From: a virus
Direction: 5' to 3' (one strand)
Length of the DNA stretch: 21,711 bases
IMG/VR virus record: IMGVR_UViG_3300028388_000772
Coordinates: 1-21,711 of that record
Positions 1 to 5,872 of this stretch are shown here, one piece after another. How positions within the stretch are numbered: the first letter of the stretch is position 1; each line of letters opens with the position of its first letter. Both the position numbers and the translations under genes were made by a program. The notes beneath the pieces are model-generated. The model made no database searches. It had not been told where the DNA came from and worked only from the letters and a program-made list of their open reading frames with translations.

Positions 1-777
1 GATGATATAAGACCTGAACACAATAATGCAAAGTATCTGCAATCAGTAGTTGATACAGCTGTTGAATGGTGGTCGCCTTACTCACATTTGATTGATGTCA
101 TTGGTTACGGTAATCACGAAACCGGTGTAATTAAGTTTAAAGAGTATGATCCATTGCAAGGGTTTATAGATTTATTCAACGCTAAAAATAACAGCAACGT
201 TCAAAAAGGTGGTTATGGTGGTTGGTATCAAGTAGCCGGTGGCTCGGGGGGTTCTGGTGGTGGCGGTGGAGGCCGAGCCAATGTCGCTGGGGGTTCTGGG
301 ACATCCGGCCAGGGCTATGCCGGTGGACGCGCAGAAGATGGGAATACCAGTGGTCAAAATGCTGGCGGTGGAGGTGGCGGTGCTTCCCAGGCCGGAGCAG
401 ATGGAAACTACCCTAACGGTGGTGACGGCGGTGACGGTGTCGCTTCTTCTATTAGCGGCTCTAGTGTTACTCGCGCTGGTGGTGGTGGTGGTGGAACACA
501 GGACGGGACTGCTGGTGCTGGAGGTACTGGTGGCGGTGGTGTAGGTGGTCAGTCAACAACGCCCCCCGGAAGTGGGACAGCCAACACAGGTGGAGGCGGT
601 GGAGGTGCAGCCGATAGCACTACTGGCGGTAGTGGCGGTTCTGGGGTTGTTATTATTAAATACCCCGCGAGCAAAACACCTACAATCGGGCCGGGTCTAA
701 CCTCAACCACAACCACCGTCGGTAACTTTAAAGTGACCACGTTTACTGCTGGTTCTGACGACATTACGTTTGCATAG
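1..777 (+). CDS. Partial metallophosphoesterase fused in frame to a glycine-rich tail-fibre-type C-terminus
   Basis: The frame is open from the first base of the window, so the true start lies upstream; the TTG at 88 is only an internal codon. Residues 1-76 look like the middle of a calcineurin-like metallophosphoesterase, with the metal-binding GNHE motif at residues 37-40 (nt 109-120) followed by an IK..DPL segment and GGYGGW. From about residue 77 the protein becomes a long Gly/Ser/Ala tract (to about residue 213), then GVVIIKYP and a short beta-rich tail ending near SDDITFA, which is the usual C-terminus of phage glycine-rich fibre or adhesin proteins. The phosphoesterase normally continues for several tens of residues to a GHxH metal motif; that part is absent here. 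I see no stop or frameshift at the join. It may be a genuine fusion, a deletion between Gly-coding repeats, or an assembly chimera. Its position just before lysis genes suits a fibre gene. Confidence 0.7.
   Translation, partial: DDIRPEHNNAKYLQSVVDTAVEWWSPYSHLIDVIGYGNHETGVIKFKEYDPLQGFIDLFNAKNNSNVQKGGYGGWYQVAGGSGGSGGGGGGRANVAGGSGTSGQGYAGGRAEDGNTSGQNAGGGGGGASQAGADGNYPNGGDGGDGVASSISGSSVTRAGGGGGGTQDGTAGAGGTGGGGVGGQSTTPPGSGTANTGGGGGGAADSTTGGSGGSGVVIIKYPASKTPTIGPGLTSTTTTVGNFKVTTFTAGSDDITFA
238..657 (+). repeat. GGN-rich low-complexity tract encoding polyglycine segments
   Basis: This stretch is dominated by GGT/GGC/GGA glycine codons in clusters of three to six separated by short Ser/Ala/Thr/Asn segments. 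It causes open shadow frames on both strands that should not be annotated. Such tracts are prone to recombination and to short-read assembly collapse, which matters for judging the fusion in the host gene. Confidence 0.8.
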
Positions 778-785
778 GGAATACA

Positions 786-1073
786 ATGGCTCACTACGCT
801 TTTATTAACGACCACAACATTGTCACGCAAGTTATTGTGGGACGTGACGAGGACGACCTTGTTGAAGGCGTGACTTCGTGGGAGGAATATTACGGGGAGC
901 GTCACAATCAACGGTGTTTGCGCACGTCCTACAACACTCGCGCTGGCGAACACGTCCTCGGTGGTACTCCGTTCCGAGGCAACTATGCCGGGGTGGGATA
1001 TTCCTACGATGAAACACTTGACGCTTTCCTACCCCCAAAACCTCACGCTTCGTGGACGAAAGTTAAGCCATGA
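786..1073 (+). CDS. Small conserved phage protein next to the fibre gene
   Basis: This 95-residue protein begins with MAHYAFIN and V-T-Q-V-I-V and ends with the pattern GNYAGVGYSYDxxxDAFLPPKP..W. Short proteins of this build, with an N-terminal strand pair followed by YAGxGYxYD and PPKPYPSW-like ends, recur in marine phages near fibre or structural genes. No enzymatic motif is visible and the function is unknown. A purine-rich AGGGA lies about five bases before the ATG. The gene starts 8 bases after the fibre gene and its stop overlaps the endolysin start by 4 bases (ATGA), so it is co-translated with the lysis genes. A fibre-associated or fibre-assembly role is possible from position only. 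Confidence 0.75.
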   Translation: MAHYAFINDHNIVTQVIVGRDEDDLVEGVTSWEEYYGERHNQRCLRTSYNTRAGEHVLGGTPFRGNYAGVGYSYDETLDAFLPPKPHASWTKVKP

Positions 1074-1639
1074 TCCAGCTGTATAACCCATGGCCTGAGC
1101 CATATACGATTAACGCCCGGAGCCCTTACGGACCCAGGCGTCACCCCATTACAGGCAAAATGTCATTCCATCATGGAATTGACGTAGCCGCACCGACAGG
1201 AACACCGCTAATTGCTGGTGCTGACGGCACGGTTGCCCATAAAGGATCTGGTGCTTCGGGTGGTTACACTTTGCTTATTCGACACGCAGGTAACTGGCAC
1301 ACCGTGTATTACCATTTGCAGAAGCCGTCCCATCGGCATGTGGGTGAGCAGGTGAAAGCTGGCGATCTTGTCGCTCACGTGGGCAGTACAGGTCGGTCGA
1401 CAGGTCCTCATCTTCACCTCGAAGTCCGTCGTAGTAGAAAATGGGGTGACACGGAGGATCCTGAAAAGTTTTTGGTGGGTCCGTTCCGTTCACGTGCGAA
1501 CGCGGATAATGAGCCAATATCGTCGCCCGCGGATAGGCGTCCCCGTCGACGTGTGCGGATGCCGTCTTTTGGTATTAGTGGGCGTTTGAAAGCAATGGAT
1601 GTTCGTGCGGTGGCACGGTTTATGCGAGGCCGGAGATGA
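1070..1639 (+). CDS. M23-family peptidase endolysin
   Basis: This 189-residue protein is a zinc metallopeptidase of the LytM/lysostaphin (M23) type, which cuts peptide bridges of peptidoglycan. The diagnostic residues are all present: HxxxD at H34-D38 (HHGID), the middle His at H82 (YYHL), and the HxH pair at H114-H116 (TGPHLHLEV). The catalytic domain covers about residues 15-125. The remaining 60 residues are very basic (RRPRRRVR and RFMRGRR) and may bind the anionic wall or membrane; no separate cell-wall-binding domain is recognised. There is no signal peptide, so export would depend on a holin. The start overlaps the previous stop by 4 bases, and the next gene again overlaps by 4 bases. 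It is the clearest lysis enzyme of the window. A virion-associated role is less likely given the adjoining membrane proteins. Confidence 0.9.
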   Translation: MIQLYNPWPEPYTINARSPYGPRRHPITGKMSFHHGIDVAAPTGTPLIAGADGTVAHKGSGASGGYTLLIRHAGNWHTVYYHLQKPSHRHVGEQVKAGDLVAHVGSTGRSTGPHLHLEVRRSRKWGDTEDPEKFLVGPFRSRANADNEPISSPADRRPRRRVRMPSFGISGRLKAMDVRAVARFMRGRR

Positions 1640-1875
1640 CTGAAAACAACGGAACCGGAGGTGTTCGCATTACGACGAAAGATATTTTTGAGGAAGTGCA
1701 ACGCCAAGGCCGCCTGCTGGAAAAAATAGCTAATAGTTTGCCCGATACGGAGACTCAAGTGTCTGATCATGAGCAACGTTTGCGGAAACTCGAACAACGA
1801 ATGGGTTGGATTTTTGGTGGCCTCGGCCTCCTGTCGGCCCTTGTTGGCGTGTTTTCGTTCAGCGTAGGTCAATGA
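1636..1875 (+). CDS. Single-pass membrane protein with coiled coil, holin-accessory candidate
   Basis: This protein has 79 residues. Residues 16-56 are charged and heptad-like (FEEVQRQGRLLEKIANSL and HEQRLRKLEQR), so a coiled coil is likely. A single hydrophobic segment spans about residues 57-77 and ends one or two residues before the C-terminus. This N-out coiled coil plus C-terminal anchor layout is that of XhlA-like haemolysin or holin-accessory proteins, but I see no sequence motif that proves the family. Starts and stops overlap by ATGA on both sides, placing it firmly in the lysis operon. It could regulate pore formation or anchor the endolysin. Confidence 0.75.
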   Translation: MTENNGTGGVRITTKDIFEEVQRQGRLLEKIANSLPDTETQVSDHEQRLRKLEQRMGWIFGGLGLLSALVGVFSFSVGQ

Positions 1876-2105
1876 AACCTGACCCTCAAGACCGGTGGAA
1901 AGTGCGCCGTCGCCTCATTTTCGGCGCGGCTGTTTTTGGTGCGTTGATGATTCTTGCTGGCGGTGTTGGCTTGTTTGGTGACAAATTCACGGGCGAGTTA
2001 GTGTACGGCGGTGTTACAATTATTAGTGCGGTTTTGTCCGCATATGCAGGGTTTGCCACCTTTGACGATAAATGGCAAGGAAACGGAGAAAACCCCGATG
2101 GATGA
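1872..2105 (+). CDS. Two-helix membrane protein, holin-like
   Basis: This 77-residue protein is read from the ATG at 1872, chosen because it overlaps the previous stop as ATGA; an upstream extension to 1806 would run through the coding region of the neighbour. A short basic N-terminus (DRWKVRRR) precedes two hydrophobic segments, about residues 15-36 and 42-64, joined by a short turn (GDKFTGE), with an acidic polar C-terminus. This is the topology of class II holins. No family is recognised. With the next gene it forms a pair of two-helix proteins, which could be a holin and antiholin or two co-acting holins. Confidence 0.7.
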   Translation: MKPDPQDRWKVRRRLIFGAAVFGALMILAGGVGLFGDKFTGELVYGGVTIISAVLSAYAGFATFDDKWQGNGENPDG

Positions 2106-2355
2106 GTTTGAAATTGCGAAATGGTGGACGGCTGAACGTCGCGCCTGGCTGTACAAGGTCGCTGTTGCCGCAGTGCCTTTGATGATTGCTGTGGGTCTCG
2201 TGACCGGTGACATGGCTCAACTGATTTTGAACGTGCTGTCTGCCGTTCTGGGTGTGTCGGCAACGGGTATGGCGTTGACTAATGTGACGCCCGATAGCGT
2301 GTTTAAGATTGCTGTCGAGGTTGAAGAAGACGGTGACGGTAATCCTGACCAGTAA
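2098..2355 (+). CDS. Holin, two transmembrane helices
   Basis: This 85-residue protein starts at the ATG at 2098, which follows a GGAG about nine bases upstream and overlaps the previous gene by 8 bases. The N-terminus, with WWTAERRAWLYK, is followed by hydrophobic segments at about residues 18-36 and 39-62 and an acidic tail (VEVEEDGDGN). The pattern of a W-T-x-E-R-R-x-x-x-Y entry into the first helix, a short loop, then a V-L-G-V-x-x-x-x-x-A-L-T-N second helix resembles holins of actinobacterial phages, from memory of that family. Its role would be to make the membrane lesion that releases the M23 endolysin. It is the last gene before the terminator. Confidence 0.75.
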   Translation: MDEFEIAKWWTAERRAWLYKVAVAAVPLMIAVGLVTGDMAQLILNVLSAVLGVSATGMALTNVTPDSVFKIAVEVEEDGDGNPDQ

Positions 2356-2357
2356 TT

Positions 2358-2387
2358 AAAAAAGCCCCGGCAATCCGGGGCTTTTTT
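2358..2387. terminator. Bidirectional rho-independent terminator after the lysis genes
   Basis: A run of six A (2358-2363) is followed by GCCCCGG (2364-2370), a CAAT loop (2371-2374), CCGGGGC (2375-2381) and six T (2382-2387). The perfect 7-bp GC stem with A and T runs on both flanks works on either strand. It begins three bases after the holin stop and touches the stop of the small antisense ORF, so it can end convergent transcripts. Confidence 0.95.
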
Positions 2388-2464
2388 CACTGGCAGCTGT
2401 CACACATGAGCGCTTCCATTGGATCTACTGGACACTGGTATCCGTTAACGACATCGTTTTCCAT
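2387..2464 (-). CDS. Tiny antisense ORF, 25 residues, Cys-containing
   Basis: Read on the - strand, the ATG at 2464-2462 opens a 25-residue protein ending CDSCQ, with one earlier Cys in YQCPVDP. The three Cys (C11, C21, C24) suggest a small metal- or disulfide-bound peptide. Its stop codon directly abuts the bidirectional terminator, which is what a real convergent gene would look like. I have an impression that similar tiny CPVDP...CDSC peptides occur in aquatic phages, but this is from memory and not checked. There is no strong Shine-Dalgarno; GAAATGAG lies a few bases upstream. A forward 26-codon ORF covers the same bases (2406-2486) but has no protein-like features. Confidence 0.5.
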   Translation of the reverse strand: MENDVVNGYQCPVDPMEALMCDSCQ

Positions 2465-2478
2465 GTTTTACTCATTTC

Positions 2479-2489
2479 TACGCTAAACT
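2479..2489 (+). promoter_or_regulatory. Promoter-like motif TANNSTAAAMT, copy 1
   Basis: TACGCTAAACT sits in the gap upstream of the exonuclease gene, 15 bases before its ATG. The second half (TAAACT) fits a TANNNT -10 element, giving an inferred transcript start near 2496. No TTGACA-like -35 is visible at the normal distance. The same 11-base pattern occurs in three other intergenic gaps of the window. Confidence 0.4.
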
Positions 2490-2504
2490 TCTCGGTGGAG
2501 AATA

Positions 2505-3233
2505 ATGAAAATACTTTTCTTAGACCTTGAAACGTCACCCAATTTGGCTTACGTGTGGGGCCTTTGGCAACAGAACGTTTCGATCAACCAGATGGTTAAC
2601 TCGACAGAGGTTATCTGTTTTGGTGCCCGCTGGTATGGTCAGCGGAAAGTCCATTTTAGCTCAGTTCACCATGACGGTAAAGCTGAAATGCTTAAAGCTA
2701 TACATGAGCTTTTAGATGAGGCTGATGCTGTCGTGGGGTGGAATAGTGCCGCGTTTGATATGAAGCATTTGCGTCGTGAATTTGTGGAAAATGGTATGCA
2801 TCCGCCGAGCCCGACGAAAGATATTGATTTGATGCGGGTGGCGAAGCAACAGTTTAAGTTCCCGTCGAACAAGCTTGACTATGTGGCTCAAAAGCTTGGT
2901 GTGGGTAAGAAAGTGAAGCATTCGGGTTTTGAGTTGTGGGTTGGTGCGATGGCGGGCGAGGATAAAGCTTGGCGAGAAATGAAGAAGTACCAGATCCAGG
3001 ATGTCAATTTGCTTGTTGATTTGTATGAAAAGTTTTTGCCGTGGATTAAATCTCATCCGAACCATGCGATTGAGGGCATGTCGTGTGTGAACTGTGGTTC
3101 AGCGCATTTGCAGTCTCGTGGGGTGACGAAAACGACGACGGCCGTATATCAGCGGTATCAATGCCAGTCGTGTGGTCGGTGGATGCGTGACAGTAAATCA
3201 CTTATGACGAGTAAAATGAGGCCAGACAACTAG
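2505..3233 (+). CDS. DEDDy-type 3'-5' exonuclease (RNase H fold) with C-terminal zinc ribbon
   Basis: This 242-residue protein shows the three exonuclease motifs of the DnaQ-like superfamily: Exo I in FLDLETSP (D7, E9), Exo II in VGWNSAAFD (N80, D85), and Exo III YxxxD in KYQIQDV (Y162, D166). Residues 194-223 hold two Cys pairs, CVNC (194, 197) and CQSC (220, 223), spaced as a zinc ribbon, probably for nucleic-acid binding. The start has a good GGTGGAG about four bases upstream. There is no polymerase domain, so it is a stand-alone nuclease. It lies between the lysis and packaging genes, apart from where replication genes would be expected; a role in genome end processing, host DNA degradation or recombination is possible but not shown by sequence. 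Confidence 0.85.
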   Translation: MKILFLDLETSPNLAYVWGLWQQNVSINQMVNSTEVICFGARWYGQRKVHFSSVHHDGKAEMLKAIHELLDEADAVVGWNSAAFDMKHLRREFVENGMHPPSPTKDIDLMRVAKQQFKFPSNKLDYVAQKLGVGKKVKHSGFELWVGAMAGEDKAWREMKKYQIQDVNLLVDLYEKFLPWIKSHPNHAIEGMSCVNCGSAHLQSRGVTKTTTAVYQRYQCQSCGRWMRDSKSLMTSKMRPDN

Positions 3234-3242
3234 GAGGCAGTT

Positions 3243-3599
3243 GTGACTATTCCTACTGGCGCGATGGGCGGTAGTCCGTTCCGTGACGTGTCCGAATTGT
3301 CGGATAATCCGACAGGTGGTTTTTTGCCGGATGAGAATGAGAAACCTCCGGCACAAGTTGTTGACGATTTCCACACGTATAGCGATGTGGATGCTCGTCA
3401 AGAATCGCAGCATCATACGTTGGGTGCGAACCCGACGCAGGCTTCCCCTGGGGATCATACGCATGATGGTGGTGATTCGGTGTTGCTGTTGGAGGGTTTT
3501 ACGATTAGTGGGCAGCGTACGACGGATGCGTGGGCGCAGTCGGTGAATGCTATGCTTGTCCGTCTTGGCGCAACCGATAATTCGACTGCGGCTCCGTAA
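3243..3599 (+). CDS. Hypothetical small protein upstream of terminase
   Basis: This 118-residue protein starts at GTG 3243, supported by AGGAGG about six bases upstream. It is polar and Pro/Gly/Asp-rich at the N-terminus. The centre has HHTLGANPTQASPGDHTHDGGDS, and then a short hydrophobic LLLEGF stretch. The GDHTH signature is a recurring element in phage virion and tail proteins, where it often marks a compact beta turn, so a structural role is suggested. No helix-turn-helix is visible, so it is not convincing as a small terminase despite its position. Its stop overlaps the terminase ATG by one base (TAATG). Confidence 0.7.
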   Translation: MTIPTGAMGGSPFRDVSELSDNPTGGFLPDENEKPPAQVVDDFHTYSDVDARQESQHHTLGANPTQASPGDHTHDGGDSVLLLEGFTISGQRTTDAWAQSVNAMLVRLGATDNSTAAP

Positions 3600-5188
3600 T
3601 GGTTTCGAAGCAGAGGCAACCTACGGCTAGTGAGCTGTTGCAGCTTGCTGTCGCTGAGCTTGATCAGAGTATTCATAAACCGAATATCCTGAATTATGGC
3701 GAGAAGGATTACCCGGAACAGTTACGTTTTCACCAATCTAAAGCACGCGGACGGTTTATTTCTGGAGGTAACCGTGGAGGAAAAACCGACGCCGAAGTCG
3801 TTGAGTCTATCTGGTGGGCAACTGATACTCACCCATATCTTGAGCGGCCAGCTTATTGGGGCAGTGGACCGGTACAGCTCCGTTTTGTGGTCGTCGATGT
3901 AGCGAAAGGTATCGAGCAGATTATTCTGCCGAAAATGAAGCGGTGGATTCCGCGTTCGTATCTTGTCGATGGTGATTGGACGAAAAGCTGGGATAGTACG
4001 AACTATATTTTGACGTTTGATAATGGTTCGACGATTGATTTTGTCACGTGGGGTATGGACATGATGAAACTGGGTGGTGTGCCCAGGCATGGCATTTTCT
4101 TTGATGAGGAGCCACCTCAGCATATTTTTAACGAGTCGATGATGCGTCTAATCGATTACAACGGTTTTTGGGTGATTGCGGCCACTCCGACGAAGGGTAT
4201 GGGGTGGACGTTTGATTTGCTGTGGGAGCCTGCCGTTGAAGGTAAGGCGGAAGATATTGACACGTTTACCTTGTCGGCTGAGCAGAATCCGTATATCGAA
4301 GCTGACGACGACGACATGAATTTTTACATGATGGGTATGGATAAAGAGGAGCGTGAGATCCGTGAAAAGGGTAGTTTCGTGGCTCGTAGTGGTTTGGTGT
4401 TTCCTGATATTGCTCAAAATACTGAACGCTACATTGTAGATTTTAGTCCGGCAGATGTGCCGCCAACGTGGGCAATTTATGCTTCTGTCGACCACGGGTT
4501 AAATAACCCGACAGCGTGGCTGTGGCATGCGGTGTCGCCACAGGGTGACATTGTGACGTTTGCGGAGCATTACCAGTCAAATATGGTTGTTGCGGAGCAT
4601 GCGAATTTTGTGAAGCAACGTGAAATATCGTGGGGTAAAAAGCCGGACGATATCGAGCGGATGGGTGATCCGGCGATGCGGCAACGTAATGGTGTGACGG
4701 GTACAAGCATTGTGCAGGAGTATGCGTTGAATGACGTGTTTATCAATGTAGAGAATATCCCGCACGATGTGATGATCGGTATTGAAAAAATGCAGGCATA
4801 TTTTCGTATTCGTAACGACAGTTATTGGGGGCTTGACCGGCCTAAATGGGTGATTTCTCGTAACTGCGCAAACTTTATTCGGGAAATGAAGAAGCTTCGG
4901 TGGGCGTCGTACAGTTCGGACAAAATGTCGTACGAAATGAATAAACAGGAAGTGGTGCATAAGAAAGATGACCACGCTTTTGACTCTGCCCGTTATTTTG
5001 CGACGACACGCCCCGATTTGAAGCCGTATGTGGACAGGTTGGCTACAAAAGACAAGCCAACTACGCTAAGCTATGAGGAGATGTGGTTGAAGCTGCGTAA
5101 CGATCCTGATGTGACGTTTGCAGATGATCGCAGCACAGAGGACGGTCCTTTGTGGATTACTGAAGTAGATTATGGAGCGTTAGCATAA
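3599..5188 (+). CDS. terL: Terminase large subunit
   Basis: This 529-residue protein packages DNA into the prohead. The ATPase half has a Walker A variant GGNRGGKT (residues 56-63) and Walker B IFFDEE (166-171), followed by the coupling motif ATPTKG (about 195-200). The nuclease half has the RNase H-like acidic set: D298 in YASVDHG, D357 in MGDPAM, and the DDHAFDSARY segment (D458, D462). Length and motif spacing are complete. Start is the ATG at 3599, coupled to the previous stop. The next gene also starts by TAATG overlap. The downstream order (portal, scaffold, capsid) fits. The packaging strategy (cos, pac or terminal repeats) cannot be told from this alone. Confidence 0.97.
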   Translation: MVSKQRQPTASELLQLAVAELDQSIHKPNILNYGEKDYPEQLRFHQSKARGRFISGGNRGGKTDAEVVESIWWATDTHPYLERPAYWGSGPVQLRFVVVDVAKGIEQIILPKMKRWIPRSYLVDGDWTKSWDSTNYILTFDNGSTIDFVTWGMDMMKLGGVPRHGIFFDEEPPQHIFNESMMRLIDYNGFWVIAATPTKGMGWTFDLLWEPAVEGKAEDIDTFTLSAEQNPYIEADDDDMNFYMMGMDKEEREIREKGSFVARSGLVFPDIAQNTERYIVDFSPADVPPTWAIYASVDHGLNNPTAWLWHAVSPQGDIVTFAEHYQSNMVVAEHANFVKQREISWGKKPDDIERMGDPAMRQRNGVTGTSIVQEYALNDVFINVENIPHDVMIGIEKMQAYFRIRNDSYWGLDRPKWVISRNCANFIREMKKLRWASYSSDKMSYEMNKQEVVHKKDDHAFDSARYFATTRPDLKPYVDRLATKDKPTTLSYEEMWLKLRNDPDVTFADDRSTEDGPLWITEVDYGALA

Positions 5189-5715
5189 TGAGCCGATTTC
5201 ATCTTGTGCAGGCACCTCCGCGTGAGCCCGGACATTGTTGGATCACAAAAACAGCTGTAGGTCCTTTTATCGACACTGGCATTGACTTGAGTGTGAAAGT
5301 TATTGACCGTGGACGTATCTACATTTCGATTGATGCGTTGCGGGAAATGGCGCAAGTCGCTGGCCTGTTTGACGAGGAAGAACCAAAAACTGTCGGGCTA
5401 CAGCGTAAGAAGTGGTACGACGAAGGATATAACGACGCAATGAAGGAGTTTTCAAATGAATCTGTTGATCGTTTTATTGAGCACATTAGCCGTAATTCTG
5501 CTGGGGTTGCTGGTAACGCAGCAATGGTGGCATCAGAGGGTCATTTCACGACTGCTGGAGCAGCAGTCCCTGAACCTGAAGACGCTACAGCAGAGTCACA
5601 ACCAGTCATTGAAGAATCTAACGGATTTGAACAGCAAAGCGCAGAACCTGCTGTCGTCGAAGGATCCGTTAGCGTTCCAGCAGATTCAAGCAATGAACGA
5701 AACTACCGACTATAG
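5188..5715 (+). CDS. Hypothetical protein with folded N-terminus and disordered acidic tail
   Basis: This 175-residue protein starts on the A of the terminase stop (TAATG). Residues 1-60 look folded (MSRFHLVQAPP, GHCWITKT, GPFIDTGIDL, GRIYISIDALREMAQVAGL). From about residue 90 it becomes Ala/Glu/Ser-rich and low in complexity. The C-terminal 87 codons overlap a second gene in another frame that encodes a membrane coiled-coil protein. The N-terminal block looks conserved in type; the tail may be under weak constraint because the other frame governs the bases. The position between terminase and portal is common for small accessory genes. Function unknown. Confidence 0.75.
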   Translation: MSRFHLVQAPPREPGHCWITKTAVGPFIDTGIDLSVKVIDRGRIYISIDALREMAQVAGLFDEEEPKTVGLQRKKWYDEGYNDAMKEFSNESVDRFIEHISRNSAGVAGNAAMVASEGHFTTAGAAVPEPEDATAESQPVIEESNGFEQQSAEPAVVEGSVSVPADSSNERNYRL

Positions 5716-5872
5716 TGGATATAGCGATTATGATCCGTCGGACGAGGCAGAGCTAGACCGTATCGCTAAACGTAACCCGAACTTGGCAGCAGGAGAAGAC
5801 ATAGATGGCCGAGAAGCCCGACAGTTATTCGCAGAACTTACAGGCATCGATCCAGAGTTCTACGGTAATTAA
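5456..5872 (+). CDS. Membrane-anchored coiled-coil protein overlapping both neighbours
   Basis: This 138-residue protein has an N-terminal hydrophobic helix (about residues 2-22, LLIVLLSTLAVILLGLLV), then a Gln/Leu/Asn-rich amphipathic stretch (about 30-68) likely to be a coiled coil, then an acidic segment ending ELTGIDPEFYGN. AAGGAG lies about nine bases before the ATG, supporting independent initiation. It overlaps the previous gene by 260 bases and the portal gene by 68 bases, both in other frames. A frame that keeps a clean membrane helix plus heptad-like region over such a length is unlikely by chance. It could be a spanin-like or virion membrane protein; this is inference only. Confidence 0.7.
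   Translation: MNLLIVLLSTLAVILLGLLVTQQWWHQRVISRLLEQQSLNLKTLQQSHNQSLKNLTDLNSKAQNLLSSKDPLAFQQIQAMNETTDYSGYSDYDPSDEAELDRIAKRNPNLAAGEDIDGREARQLFAELTGIDPEFYGN

Noticed and set aside
222-953. Several open frames on both strands within the glycine-rich tract and just after
   Set aside because: GGN repeats exclude stop codons in other frames; the products are simple Trp/Arg, Val/Leu or Pro/Val repeats.
1806-1871. Longer start for the 1872 membrane protein
   Set aside because: The extra 22 residues lie in an overlapping frame of the preceding gene, and ATG 1872 is coupled by ATGA overlap as in the rest of the cassette.
2406-2486. A forward 26-codon ORF overlapping the small antisense ORF
   Set aside because: It begins inside the terminator gap without a ribosome-binding site and has a composition with no protein-like motif; the antisense frame is the better of the two.
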